Shown here in pieces: positions 1 to 8,496 of a DNA stretch of 64,000 bases. This stretch comes from Streptomyces endocoffeicus. GTDB lineage: Bacteria; Actinomycetota; Actinomycetes; Streptomycetales; Streptomycetaceae. The stretch covers positions 186,001 through 250,000 of the forward strand of contig NZ_JAERRG010000007.1 of assembly GCF_016741935.1 (NCBI RefSeq), given 5' to 3'. The notes below the pieces were generated by a model. The model ran no database searches. It saw only the letters and a program-made list of their open reading frames with translations, and had not been told where the DNA came from. Made by a program: the position numbers and the translations under genes. How positions within the stretch are numbered: the first letter of the stretch is position 1; every line of letters begins with the position of its first letter.

Positions 1-507
1 AGCTTCGAGACGGACAGCGCGACCCAGCGGCCGGGCCACTCGGAGGCGGTGGAACGGGCCGCCTTCCGCATCGTCCAGGAGGCGCTCACCAACGTCCGCA
101 AGCATGCGCCGGGGGCGCGGGTGACCGTACGGGTCAACGACGCGCAGCCGGAGGGGCCGGAGGCGGCGGACGGGCCGGGAGGGGATCGCGGGGCGGTTCG
201 GAAAACGGCTCAGGAAGCGGCTCAGGAAGCGGCGCCCGGGAGGACCCCCGGGACGGCGCCCCGCACGGCGCCCCGGACGGCTCAAGCGGCGGAGGAGACA
301 CGGGGCCTGCGGGTCGAGGTGCACAACGGCCCGCCCGACGCCTCCGCCGTGGCCCCGGGGCTGCCGGGCGGCGGTCACGGTCTGGTCGGGCTGCGGGAGC
401 GCGCACAACTGCTGGGCGGCACGCTGGAGGCCGGGCCCACGGAGGAGGGCGGCTTCGTCGTACGGGCCGACTTCCCCAAGACCCCGCGCGTCACGGGCCC
501 GGCATGA
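1..507 (+). CDS. Sensor histidine kinase, C-terminal ATPase part (5' truncated)
   Basis: The reading frame is open from the first base, so only the C-terminal end of a NarL-family two-component histidine kinase is present. The N box is clear (FRIVQEALTNVRKHAPGA), and the G2-like HGLVGLRERAQLLGG motif precedes the usual C-terminal beta strand. The expected DxGxG G1 box is degenerate (VEVHNGPP). Between the N box and G1 there is a low-complexity insertion of about 55 residues rich in Ala, Glu, Pro, Thr and Gly (AQEAAQEAAPGRTPG), much longer than the usual short loop. The protein would autophosphorylate and pass phosphate to a response regulator presumably encoded just outside the window. Family assignment is firm; partner and stimulus are unknown. 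Confidence 0.88.
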   Translation, partial: SFETDSATQRPGHSEAVERAAFRIVQEALTNVRKHAPGARVTVRVNDAQPEGPEAADGPGGDRGAVRKTAQEAAQEAAPGRTPGTAPRTAPRTAQAAEETRGLRVEVHNGPPDASAVAPGLPGGGHGLVGLRERAQLLGGTLEAGPTEEGGFVVRADFPKTPRVTGPA

Positions 508-550
508 GCGGGCCGCGTACCGCCCTCCTGGGCGCACCCGTAGCCGTACG

Positions 551-604
551 GGCGCCCTTGGGCGGATGGACGGCTCTGGGCGGATGGACGGCTCTGGGCG
601 CCCT
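551..604. repeat. 18-bp tandem repeat abutting the STAS gene stop
   Basis: An 18-bp unit (GGGCGGATGGACGGCTCT) occurs at 560-577 and 578-595, flanked by two copies of GGCGCCCT (551-558 and 597-604). The second flank overlaps the stop codon of the minus-strand STAS gene. This is one of the stop-linked tandem duplications of this window. Confidence 0.85.
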
Positions 605-995
605 AGGCCGACAGGGGGTCGGCCGCGTCCTCGTCGTCCTCGTCCAGCTCCGTGGCCGCCCCCAGGTCGGGGTAGACGTCGAACAGCCGACGCACCCCCA
701 GGGCCGCCAGCACCCGGTGCACATGCGAACCGTGCGCGGCGTCCTGCGGCGGCAGGAGCAGCCGCAGCCGACCCGAGCACGACCGCATCAGCCGACGCGC
801 CGCGATCAGTACGCCAACCCCGCTGGAGTCGCAGAACCGGACCTCCGAGAGGTCCAGAACCAGCCAATGGCGGCCCTCGGCGACCGCGTCGTGGACGTGT
901 TGCCGGACTGCGGGCGAGGTCACCAGGTCCATCTCTCCCGAGACCTGGAGAACGACCCACTCCCCCCGCCGGTCCTCCATCACCTTCAACGTCAC
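603..995 (-). CDS. STAS-domain anti-anti-sigma factor
   Basis: A 130-residue single STAS domain of the SpoIIAA/RsbV/BldG class. The conserved phosphorylatable serine lies in the DSSGVGVL turn (about residues 57-64), preceded by the core strand WLVLDLSEVRFC. Such proteins bind an anti-sigma kinase in the dephosphorylated form and free its sigma factor; no anti-sigma kinase gene is visible beside it. The C-terminus is a short acidic tail (ELDEDDEDAAD). A GTG start is used here; an internal ATG five codons on is possible because neither has a strong ribosome site. It is divergent from the sigma factor gene at 1292, which suggests, but does not prove, a shared regulatory circuit. Confidence 0.88.
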   Translation of the reverse strand: MTLKVMEDRRGEWVVLQVSGEMDLVTSPAVRQHVHDAVAEGRHWLVLDLSEVRFCDSSGVGVLIAARRLMRSCSGRLRLLLPPQDAAHGSHVHRVLAALGVRRLFDVYPDLGAATELDEDDEDAADPLSA

Positions 996-1291
996 GCGCC
1001 CGAAGCCCTTCGCTCGCCGCTAACCGGAATTTGCTGTTCCCGGGCGGCTGCCCGCCCGTCGGCGCATGAAACTCCCCCAGGCATACGCCTTGAGGAACGA
1101 CCCTATGCCGCGCCGAAGCGTTTCGTCTCCCCGATCCTGCGCAAAGCGACCGTCCCAATACCATGCGCAGCCTCGTTCTCACGCACTTTGCCTGATGGAC
1201 GCGTGTTGTGAGAGCCACCGGCATTACATTCGATATGAACGTGGGCATAGTGCCTGGAGGGCCGGCCGGACAACTCGGGATTGGGGGCCGC
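996..1291. promoter_or_regulatory. Divergent intergenic region, STAS / sigma factor
   Basis: About 300 bp of comparatively AT-rich sequence between two divergent regulatory genes. It must hold both promoters. I see no convincing -35/-10 pair, hairpin or small gene in it. An in-frame ATG at 1235 could extend the sigma factor by 19 residues. Confidence 0.4.
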
Positions 1292-1870
1292 ATGGCGAAT
1301 GACGCACCGCCCCGCTGGGACCGCAGGATGCAACAGCGCCTGGCACGCGGCGAAGCGGCCGCACTTGCCGAGCTCTATGACCGATTTGCCTCGCTTGTCC
1401 ATACTTTGGCGTATCGGGTCCTCGAGGACGACACCGGTGCCGACCGCGTCACCCGGGAAGTCTTCGGCTACGTCTGGGAGAACCCGGACGCGTACGACCC
1501 CCAGCAGGGCTCGCTGCGCGCCTGGATCGCCATGCTCACCCAGCGCCAGGCCGTGCACCGGCTACGCGTGTCGCAGACCGCCTCGGCCCACGGGGACACC
1601 CTCACGAGCGAGGCCCTCGAGGAGCGGATCCACGAGGCGTCCGTGGCCGCCCGCGCCGACTACATCGTCACCTCGATGCCCGCCCCGCTGCGCGCCGCCC
1701 TGGAACTCGCCTACTTCGACCGCCGCGACTACCGCCAGGCCGCGGCCGCCCTCGGGGTGACCGAGGACGAGGCCAGGCGCCGCCTCCGGCTGGGCCTCCA
1801 ACTGCTGTCCACGGCCCATGTCCAGCCGCCCCGCGCGGTCTCGCCTCCCGGCTACGGGCGGGCGCTGTGA
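1292..1870 (+). CDS. ECF-like RNA polymerase sigma factor
   Basis: A 192-residue sigma-70 family protein with only regions 2 and 4. Region 2 is seen in AELYDRFASLVHTLAYRVL through AWIAMLTQRQAVHRLR (about residues 22-90). Region 4 is the helix-turn-helix in LRAALELAYFDRRDYRQAA and the following GVTEDEARRRLRLGLQLL. The ATG at 1292 is chosen because it follows a G-rich site (GGGGG) by about five bases and matches the usual length; in-frame starts at 1208 and 1235 exist. Its stop overlaps the next gene's GTG by four bases (GTGA), so sigma factor and anti-sigma-like partner are translationally coupled, the normal layout for a sigma/anti-sigma pair. Confidence 0.85.
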   Translation: MANDAPPRWDRRMQQRLARGEAAALAELYDRFASLVHTLAYRVLEDDTGADRVTREVFGYVWENPDAYDPQQGSLRAWIAMLTQRQAVHRLRVSQTASAHGDTLTSEALEERIHEASVAARADYIVTSMPAPLRAALELAYFDRRDYRQAAAALGVTEDEARRRLRLGLQLLSTAHVQPPRAVSPPGYGRAL

Positions 1871-3645
1871 CCGGGCGCGGCGGGCCGGACCCGTACGACG
1901 ACGCCTACGGCGAGAACTCCGGCGGCTCCGGCGACGGAAGAGACGGGCCCGGACGGGGCAGCGACGCGGATCTGCCGTCCCACCCCGCCGGGCCACCACG
2001 CATACCGCCGCCGCGGTCGGCCGCCGAGGACAGCGGCCACTGGCCGGGCGCCCTGGACGGCGGCATCCCCGCCCCGCGCCCGCCCACCGCGGACGAAGCA
2101 TGGGCGGACAAGACACGGGCGGACGAGGCACCGGCGGACGAAGTACCGGCGGAACGGGCACCGGAGCCCGGACCGGAGCCCAATACGACACCCGACTCGG
2201 AGTCCGAAGCGGAGCCCGACACGGCCCCCGCCCCGGAACCTGCCGCAGGCTCCGAACCGGAAGCGACACCGACACCGGATCCGCGCCCAGGCCATGGGCC
2301 AGAACCAACCCTGGGCCCCGAACCGGAACCGACCCCGGGCCCCGGTCCGGAAGCGAATCCGGAACCGAAAGCGGAACCAGAACCGGAGCCGCGTCAGGCC
2401 CCGGAACCGCCCGCCTCCGCGGCGCTGCCCACGCCCGCGGTCACGCCCGCCCCACCGGCCGCGCCCGCTCCACCAATCACGCCCGCCCCACCGGCCCCGC
2501 CCCTGGCGGCGCCCACGCCCTCCGCGGCCCATCCGCTCTCGCACGATCTGCTCCGCTCGCTGCTCGGCGCCTGGGCGCTGACCGCGTGCTCACAGGAGGA
2601 GACCTCCGCCGTCGAGGCGCACCTCAACCACTGCCCCTCCTGCGCCGAGGAGGCGCTGCGGCTGCGTGACGCCGTCGGGCTGCTGCACACCGAGCACAGC
2701 CTGGACCTCGACCCGATGCTGCGCTCCCGGGTGCTCGCGGGCTGTCTGGGCCGCCGCCCGGCCCGGATACCCATGCCCGGCTGGGCCGGCGCCTACGACG
2801 CCGAGGCCGCCCGGCTGGACGCGCTGTTGCGCGACATGGGCGAGGCCGAGTGGCGTGCGCCGGTGCGGCTCAAGTGGTTCGACGGGCGGCGGCTCACCGG
2901 CCGGGACACCACCGTCGCCGGGGTGATCGCCCATCTGATGGTCGTGGACGGCATCGTCGCCGCCTCCCTCGGCCTCCCCGACCCGATGGGCGTCGGCGCC
3001 CCCGGCTCGCCCCTGGCCCGTACGGAGGCGTGCTGGCACCACGAGCCCGGCGCCGCGTACGGGGCCGGTCCGCCCGGGGCGGTACGGGAGTTGTGGCGCG
3101 AGCAGGGTCATGCCCTGGTCCGTACGGTGTCGTTCGCCGGGCGCGGGGTCGCCGAGCTCGATGTGGCGTACGGGGACTTCGCGCTGCCGATCCGCGACGC
3201 GTTCCTCGACCGCGCCCTGGAGTGCTGGGTGCACGCCGGGGACATCGCCGAGGCCATCGACTACCCCTATGAACCACCGGCCTCCGCCCATCTCAAGGCC
3301 ATGATCGACCTGTGTGCCCGGCTGCTTCCGGGGACGCTGGCCGAGCGGCGCCGGGCCGGGCTCGCGTCCCCGCCCCGCCGGCTGGTCGAGGCGGGCACCC
3401 CGGGCCGTACGCTCCATCTCCAGGTGGAGGGCACGGGCGGCGGCGACTGGTATATCCCGTTGGACTCCCCGGCGGCGACGGCCGCGCCGGAGGAGGCGGT
3501 GGCGACGATCGCACTGGACCAGGAGGCGTTCTATCTGCTGGCGTCCGGGCATGTGCCGCCGCAGGAGGCGGCGGCAGGACTGTCCGGGGACACCGAGGCG
3601 ATCCGGGACGTGCTCTTCGCCACAGCGTCCCTGTCCCGCCTCTGA
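1867..3645 (+). CDS. Zinc-finger anti-sigma-like protein fused to an MDMPI/DinB domain
   Basis: A 592-residue protein with three parts. Residues 1-220 are disordered and extremely rich in Glu-Pro, Ala-Pro and Thr-Pro pairs. At about 247-255 lies a ZAS-type zinc motif H-x3-C-x2-C (HLNHCPSC) in a zf-HC2-like helix. From about 306 to 590 is a mycothiol-dependent maleylpyruvate isomerase-like DinB fold, with candidate metal ligands in IAHLMV (His near 355) and in LECWVHAGD (Glu and His near 451-455). The GTGA overlap with the sigma factor gene argues that it is the cognate anti-sigma factor. No membrane segment is seen, so it should be cytoplasmic. A thiol- or metal-sensing role for the DinB part is inference. 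Confidence 0.82.
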   Translation: MTGRGGPDPYDDAYGENSGGSGDGRDGPGRGSDADLPSHPAGPPRIPPPRSAAEDSGHWPGALDGGIPAPRPPTADEAWADKTRADEAPADEVPAERAPEPGPEPNTTPDSESEAEPDTAPAPEPAAGSEPEATPTPDPRPGHGPEPTLGPEPEPTPGPGPEANPEPKAEPEPEPRQAPEPPASAALPTPAVTPAPPAAPAPPITPAPPAPPLAAPTPSAAHPLSHDLLRSLLGAWALTACSQEETSAVEAHLNHCPSCAEEALRLRDAVGLLHTEHSLDLDPMLRSRVLAGCLGRRPARIPMPGWAGAYDAEAARLDALLRDMGEAEWRAPVRLKWFDGRRLTGRDTTVAGVIAHLMVVDGIVAASLGLPDPMGVGAPGSPLARTEACWHHEPGAAYGAGPPGAVRELWREQGHALVRTVSFAGRGVAELDVAYGDFALPIRDAFLDRALECWVHAGDIAEAIDYPYEPPASAHLKAMIDLCARLLPGTLAERRRAGLASPPRRLVEAGTPGRTLHLQVEGTGGGDWYIPLDSPAATAAPEEAVATIALDQEAFYLLASGHVPPQEAAAGLSGDTEAIRDVLFATASLSRL

Positions 3646-3678
3646 GCGGGTCCCCCGAGACTCCCCCGACTCCCCGAG

Positions 3679-4548
3679 TCAGTCGAAGACGACCGTACGG
3701 TGCCCGTTGAGCAGCACCCGGCGCTCGCTGTGCCACTTCACCGCGCGGGCCAGCGCCTGGCACTCCACATCGCGGCCGACCGCCACCAGCTGGTCCGGGG
3801 TGAGCTCATGGCCGACGCGCTCGACCTCCTGCTCGATGATCGGGCCCTCGTCCAGATCGGCGGTCACATAGTGGGCGGTGGCCCCGATCAGCTTGACCCC
3901 GCGCGCATGCGCCTGGTGGTACGGCTTGGCGCCCTTGAAGCTCGGCAGGAAGCTGTGGTGGATGTTGATGATCCGGCCCGACAGCTCCTTGCACAGGTCG
4001 TCGGAGAGCACCTGCATATAGCGGGCCAGCACCACCAGTTCCACCCGCTCCGTGCGCACCAGGTCCAGCAGCCGGGCCTCGGCCTCCCGCTTGGTGTCCT
4101 TCGTCACGGGGATGTGGTGGAACGGAATCCCGTAGGTGCCGACCAGCTCCTGGAAGTCCGTGTGGTTGGAGACCACCGCGGCGATCTCGACCGGCAGCGC
4201 GCCGATCCGCGACCGGAAGAGAAGGTCGTTCAGGCAGTGCCCGAACTTGCTGACCATGAGCAGGATGCGCATCTTCTCGTCGGCGCGGTGGATCTCCCAG
4301 TCCATCTGGAAGGAGTCGCCGACCGCCGCGAAGCTGGCCCGCAGATCCTTCACCTTCACCGGCGAGACGGCGCGGAAGGCCACCCGCATGAAGAAGAGCC
4401 CGGTGTCACGGTCCCCGAACTGCTGGCTGTCCTCGATGTTGCAGCCGGTCATGAACAGATAGCTCGACACGGCGTGCACGATGCCCTGCTTGTCCGGGCA
4501 GGACAGCGTCAGGATGTACTGGTCGGGGACGGGATGCGACTCGCTCAT
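3679..4548 (-). CDS. purU: Formyltetrahydrofolate deformylase
   Basis: A 289-residue PurU. It hydrolyses 10-formyl-tetrahydrofolate to formate and tetrahydrofolate, balancing one-carbon pools and supplying formate. An N-terminal ACT domain (YILTLSCPDKQGIVHAVSSY, about residues 10-85) is followed by the formyltransferase fold with the catalytic Asn and His in IINIHHSFLPSFKGA and the Asp in ADLDEGPIIEQ. The ATG at 4548 gives the family length; an upstream ATG (4587) would add 13 residues with no similarity to other family members. It is convergent with the anti-sigma-like gene, whose stop is 33 bases away. Confidence 0.96.
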   Translation of the reverse strand: MSESHPVPDQYILTLSCPDKQGIVHAVSSYLFMTGCNIEDSQQFGDRDTGLFFMRVAFRAVSPVKVKDLRASFAAVGDSFQMDWEIHRADEKMRILLMVSKFGHCLNDLLFRSRIGALPVEIAAVVSNHTDFQELVGTYGIPFHHIPVTKDTKREAEARLLDLVRTERVELVVLARYMQVLSDDLCKELSGRIINIHHSFLPSFKGAKPYHQAHARGVKLIGATAHYVTADLDEGPIIEQEVERVGHELTPDQLVAVGRDVECQALARAVKWHSERRVLLNGHRTVVFD

Positions 4549-4618
4549 GACTCCATAGCGTCCCACATCCGCGACCACGCCCGACACCCGCGACCGCGCC
4601 CCGCACCCGCGGCGTCGT

Positions 4619-5065
4619 TCAGACCGCCTGCGTCATGATCGCCAGTACTTCGAGGGTGCGCGGTGGGATGTCCGGATCCTCGCCGTCGTTGGTGGCCAGC
4701 CGCACATGGGCCTCGCGGGCCGCCCGTACGGCCTCCGGCCAGGCATGGTGCTCGAGGTACGCCGAGACGGGGGCGTCCGCGCCCGCCTGGTGCATGATCC
4801 TCAGCACCCGCAGCACGGCGACATCGACCAGCGCCGCCTCCTGCGAGTCACGGAAGATCGTGCCGACGTACTTCTCGGCGGACCAGTTGTCCAGCCAGGT
4901 GTCCTCGACCAGCCGGTAGACGGCGTCCGTCACATCCCCGTACCCGGGCTGGCCGCCCAGCCAGCACTCCTGCTGGAAGACGGGATCCGAGAGCATATGC
5001 AGCGCCGAGCGCACATTGGTGCGCCAGCGCCACCAGGGCATGTCGTTGACAGGCATGCCCCCCAT
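4619..5065 (-). CDS. Conserved Streptomyces hypothetical protein (SCO4402-like)
   Basis: A 148-residue all-helical soluble protein starting MGGMPVNDMPWWRWRTNVRS. It has no signal peptide or membrane helix. Notable are a Trp-rich N-terminus, a WLDNWSAEKYVGTIFRD segment and a C-terminal IPPRTLEVLAIMTQAV. I recognise the family only as conserved beside purU in Streptomyces and do not know its function. Two ATGs nine bases apart (5065 and 5056) are possible starts and a GTG at 5137 could extend it; none has a good ribosome site. It lies upstream of purU on the same strand with a 70-base gap and may be co-transcribed. Confidence 0.75.
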   Translation of the reverse strand: MGGMPVNDMPWWRWRTNVRSALHMLSDPVFQQECWLGGQPGYGDVTDAVYRLVEDTWLDNWSAEKYVGTIFRDSQEAALVDVAVLRVLRIMHQAGADAPVSAYLEHHAWPEAVRAAREAHVRLATNDGEDPDIPPRTLEVLAIMTQAV

Positions 5066-5236
5066 GGTGGTCGAGCGACGGGCGCGACGGGAAGACTTCT
5101 CCGAACCTTGCACAGTCACTGATCGTACGTTCTTCACACATAGAGACGGATCGGCCCCCGCTGTTCACCCCTACGTCACCATCCCTTGTCTTGTCATAGC
5201 GGCTGCGTTCCTCGCGAAGCACCAAGCTCGGTTGCC

Positions 5237-6547
5237 ATGACCGGACGGCGACGCCCCTCCTCCCGCCCCTTCCGAGCCGCCGTCGCGGCACTGTGTACGG
5301 CGGTCGGCGCGTCGCTGCTGTCCGGCTGCGGCGCGGTGCTGTCGGACAAGAGCGACAGCGACCCCATCACCGTCATGACCTGGGCCCCCGAGGGCACCAA
5401 AGCGACCAATATGCCGGGAATGCCCGCGATGGCGAAGGCATTTGCCCGCTGGGTCAACGACTCCGGCGGCATCCACGGCCGCAAGCTCCAGGTCATCACC
5501 TGCAACGAGCGCAACGACGCCGTCCAGGCCGCCGGCTGCGCCCAGGAGGCCAAGAAGGACAAGGCCGTCGCGGTCGTCGGCTCGTACAGCCAGTACGGCC
5601 GGTCCTTCATCTCCCCGCTGGAGGTGGCCGGCATCCCCTACATAGGCGGCTACGGGCTGACGCAGGAGGAGTTCGACAGCCCGTACTCCTATCCGGTCAA
5701 CGGCGGCCAGGCCGCCCTGCTGGTGGGCAACGGCCGCCAGCTGGCCTCCCGCTGCGAGCGCACCGCGCTCGTCCGCCCCGACACCATCGCGGGCGACGAG
5801 CTCCCCCAGCTCCTCAACACCGGCCTCAGCGCGGGCAATCGCGCCGCCGCCCATGACGTCCGCGCCCCCGAGGACGCGGGCGACTACAGCAGGCAGGCCA
5901 CCACCGCCCTGGAGGGCGTCGGCGCCGACAGCTCCCTCGGCGGCGCCGACCAGGGCGCGATCCTGGAGAGCTCCTGCGTCACCGCGGCGCTCGGCAACCG
6001 CACCGGCGCCTTCTTCGACTCCTTCCGCCGGGTCCAGGAGAACCATCCGAAGGTGCGGATAGCCTCCATCCTCGGCGGCGTCCGGCAGTCCCTGATCGAC
6101 TCCACCGGCGGCACCTCCAGCCCCCTGGAGGGCACCTACGCCACCGGCTGGTACCCGGCCGGGGACGATCCGCGCTGGAACCCCATGAAGAAGGTCATCA
6201 ACAAGTACGCCTTCGACGACAACCGCATCGACCCGGACGACCCCGGTACCCAGACCACCTGGATCGGCTACACGGTGCTGCGCTCGGTGCTGATGTCCCT
6301 GCACGCCGACGACATCAGCGCCCGCACCGTGCGCAACGCGCTGGACGACGGCCACGCGGTCAACACCGGCGGGCTGACGCCGACGCTGCGCTGGGGCTAC
6401 GACGACACGCTGAACGTGCCCAACTACTCGCGGATCGTCAACGCGGACGTCACCTACCAGATGGTGCGCGACGGCCGGCTGGTGGCGGTGCGCAAGGGCT
6501 TCGTCAACGTGTCCAAGATCCTGGAGCGCTACCGCCCGGCGGACTGA
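5237..6547 (+). CDS. Lipoprotein substrate-binding protein, branched-chain amino-acid/urea type
   Basis: A 436-residue periplasmic-binding fold type I protein. The start MTGRRRPSSRPF has basic residues followed by a hydrophobic stretch and a lipobox (LLSGC), so it is a membrane-anchored lipoprotein. Hallmarks are FARWVNDSGGIHGRKLQVI, VAVVGSYSQYG and a C-terminal YTVLRSVLMSLHADDI segment typical of LivJ/UrtA-like receptors. No permease or ATPase gene is adjacent, so it is an orphan receptor or serves a remote transporter. The ligand cannot be read from sequence. Its stop codon sits inside a 12-bp tandem duplication. Confidence 0.85.
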   Translation: MTGRRRPSSRPFRAAVAALCTAVGASLLSGCGAVLSDKSDSDPITVMTWAPEGTKATNMPGMPAMAKAFARWVNDSGGIHGRKLQVITCNERNDAVQAAGCAQEAKKDKAVAVVGSYSQYGRSFISPLEVAGIPYIGGYGLTQEEFDSPYSYPVNGGQAALLVGNGRQLASRCERTALVRPDTIAGDELPQLLNTGLSAGNRAAAHDVRAPEDAGDYSRQATTALEGVGADSSLGGADQGAILESSCVTAALGNRTGAFFDSFRRVQENHPKVRIASILGGVRQSLIDSTGGTSSPLEGTYATGWYPAGDDPRWNPMKKVINKYAFDDNRIDPDDPGTQTTWIGYTVLRSVLMSLHADDISARTVRNALDDGHAVNTGGLTPTLRWGYDDTLNVPNYSRIVNADVTYQMVRDGRLVAVRKGFVNVSKILERYRPAD

Positions 6548-6564
6548 GCCACGGACTGAGCCAC
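6541..6564. repeat. 12-bp tandem duplication spanning the lipoprotein stop
   Basis: GGACTGAGCCAC occurs at 6541-6552 and 6553-6564. The real stop is TGA 6545-6547, and because the period is 12 the second copy supplies another in-frame TGA at 6557-6559. Confidence 0.95.
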
Positions 6565-6570
6565 GGGCCG

Positions 6571-6602
6571 GGCCGGGGACGGCGGCGGCGCCGCCCCCGG
6601 CC
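6571..6602. terminator. GC-rich hairpin between convergent genes
   Basis: GGCCGGG (6571-6577) and GGCGGC (6581-6586) pair with GCCGCC (6590-6595) and CCCGGCC (6596-6602), leaving a three-base bulge. It sits between the convergent stops at 6547 and 6609 and probably terminates both transcripts. There is no T-tract. Confidence 0.6.
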
Positions 6603-6608
6603 GCCCGG

Positions 6609-8207
6609 TCACAGATCGGTGGCCTGGTGCGAGGTGAGGCCGTACTGGGAGGCGATCGGGTTCCACAGCCCCGAGGCCGTCTTCTTGGCCTGGGTCGCCT
6701 CGCCGCTCGCCCGCTCGGCCGCCCCGACCCGGGGCGAACGGCGGGCCTTGCCCTTGGGGCAGCCCTTCTTGCCGCCGACCTGGTCGGCCCAGGCCGCGTA
6801 CTCGTTGTCGGCCCTGGCCGAGGACTTCCACGCCCTGGTGAGCGACGCGGTCAGCCGCGCGTGATCGGGCAGCTTGTCCACCGACAGCTTGCCCAGCCGG
6901 GTCACCAGGTCATTGCGCTGGCCCGCGGCGGTCCGCAGATCCGATGCCGCGGTGGTCAGGTCCTTGCAGGACTTGATGTTGTCCACGGCCTTGATCACCG
7001 ACGACCGGCTGTTGTTGCTGTCGGCGAGCAGCGCGTCCAGCGCCTTCGCCTGCGTCTCGACGGGGTCGGCGGCCTTGGACGGCTCCGCGGCGCTCGGCGA
7101 GGAGCTGCTCAGCGTCGAGTTGTCCTTACCGTCGTCGTCGCCGCCCATACTGAGCACGGCTCCCGCGGCGAGTCCGGCGACGGCGCAGCTCGCCACCACC
7201 ACAACGCCGATGATCATGCCCCGCGACATCCGGCGCCGCCCACCGCCGCCGTGACCGCCATGACCGCCGTCACCACGGCCGCCGTACGGCGGTTGCGGAA
7301 CGTCCGGGCCGAACTGCGGAAGCTGTTGCGTCTCATCGGCGCCCCCGCCACCGGCACCGCCGGAGTCGCGGAACAGACCGTCGAACTCCGAGGGCGGCGG
7401 CCGGTCCCCGGGGAGGCCGGGACGGATCGCGTACGGGGCGCTGCCGGGCCGCTCCGGAATCGGGGCGGGCGCGGCGGGCGTGGGCGGGAGCACCGCGGTC
7501 TCCTCCGCGGCCGCGGCCGGGGCCGCGGGGGGCTGCTGGCGGTGGGCGCCCCGGCGGCCGGGGCGGACGGCGCGCAGCTGGGTGGTGGACTCGGCCGGTG
7601 ACTCGGGCCGGTTCTCGGGCGGCAGCGGCGCGCTCTTGACCGGGGCGAGCGTGGTGGTCGGGGTGTCCAGCGGCGGCGGGGCCTCACCCGGGACCGGGGG
7701 TATGACCTGGGTCGCGTCCGCGTCCCCCGCGGGCAGCGGCGGCATCACCTGGGTCTCGTCGGCGGCCTGGTACGGCAGCTGCTGGGGCTGGTACGGCGAC
7801 GGGACGTTGTGTGGCGGCTGGGCGTTGTACGGCGACGGGACGTTGTGCGGTGGCTGGGCGTTGTGCGGTGGCTGGGCCGGTCTCTCCGGAGCCGTCCAGC
7901 CCTGCTGCTGCCCGTACGGCTGCACCTCGGGCGGCGGGGCGCCGAACTCGGCCGGCGGGGGCAGCTCCCCCTGCGGCGGCGGGGCGCCGAACTCACCCGG
8001 CGGCGGCAGATCGCCCTGCTGCGGCGGTTCCGGAGCGCTCTGCGGCCCCCAAGGCTGCCCCCACGCCTGTCCCCCGGCCGGGGCCCCCTGTTGGGCGTCC
8101 GAGTGCCTGTAGTCCCCCTGGGCAGGCAGCACAACCCCCTCGCGCACAGGCTGCGCGGGCGGGATCGCGGGAAGCCGCGGCTCATTCCCCTGACCGCTCT
8201 GCGTCAC
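6609..8207 (-). CDS. Proline-rich single-pass membrane protein of unknown function
   Basis: A 532-residue protein. Residues 1-330 are low-complexity, rich in Pro, Gln, Gly and Ala, with repeats such as PPPGEFGAPPPQGELPPPAE and NAQPPHNVPSPY. A basic stretch (RRRMSRG) precedes one membrane helix (MIIGVVVVASCAVAGLAAGAVL, about 337-358). The outer region of about 170 residues has a Ser-rich linker and then a helical domain with two cysteines (IKSCKDL and KKGCPKG) that could form a disulfide. The long Pro-rich N-terminus should be cytoplasmic. A GTG start is supported by AAGGAG six bases upstream. Function is unknown; similar architectures occur in Streptomyces envelope or serine/threonine-kinase-associated proteins. 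Confidence 0.75.
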   Translation of the reverse strand: MTQSGQGNEPRLPAIPPAQPVREGVVLPAQGDYRHSDAQQGAPAGGQAWGQPWGPQSAPEPPQQGDLPPPGEFGAPPPQGELPPPAEFGAPPPEVQPYGQQQGWTAPERPAQPPHNAQPPHNVPSPYNAQPPHNVPSPYQPQQLPYQAADETQVMPPLPAGDADATQVIPPVPGEAPPPLDTPTTTLAPVKSAPLPPENRPESPAESTTQLRAVRPGRRGAHRQQPPAAPAAAAEETAVLPPTPAAPAPIPERPGSAPYAIRPGLPGDRPPPSEFDGLFRDSGGAGGGGADETQQLPQFGPDVPQPPYGGRGDGGHGGHGGGGRRRMSRGMIIGVVVVASCAVAGLAAGAVLSMGGDDDGKDNSTLSSSSPSAAEPSKAADPVETQAKALDALLADSNNSRSSVIKAVDNIKSCKDLTTAASDLRTAAGQRNDLVTRLGKLSVDKLPDHARLTASLTRAWKSSARADNEYAAWADQVGGKKGCPKGKARRSPRVGAAERASGEATQAKKTASGLWNPIASQYGLTSHQATDL

Positions 8208-8448
8208 CGGGACTCCTTGGTTATACGGAACGACGGAATCGTCGGGTCACGCTACCGGTTCCCCAGAGGGCGCGGTGCCGATGAGCCCATCGGGACGGAG
8301 AGAGACTGGTCACCGCGACATGGGGCACATCGCCACGATCGGGGGCGATATGAACCCCACCCGTACCCGCGGTAAACACAACGCAACACACTCCACAACA
8401 CCCATGCCTCACCACACGCGCATCAGCCACCACAACACAACGCACTCG
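8208..8448. promoter_or_regulatory. Intergenic region upstream of the Pro-rich membrane protein gene
   Basis: About 240 bp between two minus-strand genes, presumably holding the promoter of the 8207 gene. It contains a run rich in CA dinucleotides (8370-8445) and an ATCGCC/GGCGAT inverted repeat (8329-8334 and 8344-8349). No gene is seen. Confidence 0.35.
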
Positions 8449-8496
8449 CCGGACCTCAGGCCGGACCTCAGGCCGGACCTCAGGCCGGACCTCAGG
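8449..8496. repeat. 12-bp unit x4 carrying the stop codon of the XRE gene
   Basis: CCGGACCTCAGG is repeated perfectly four times (8449, 8461, 8473, 8485). The used stop is the TCA (TGA on the minus strand) at 8492-8494. Each downstream unit gives another in-frame TGA every four codons, so three backup stops follow. Confidence 0.95.
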
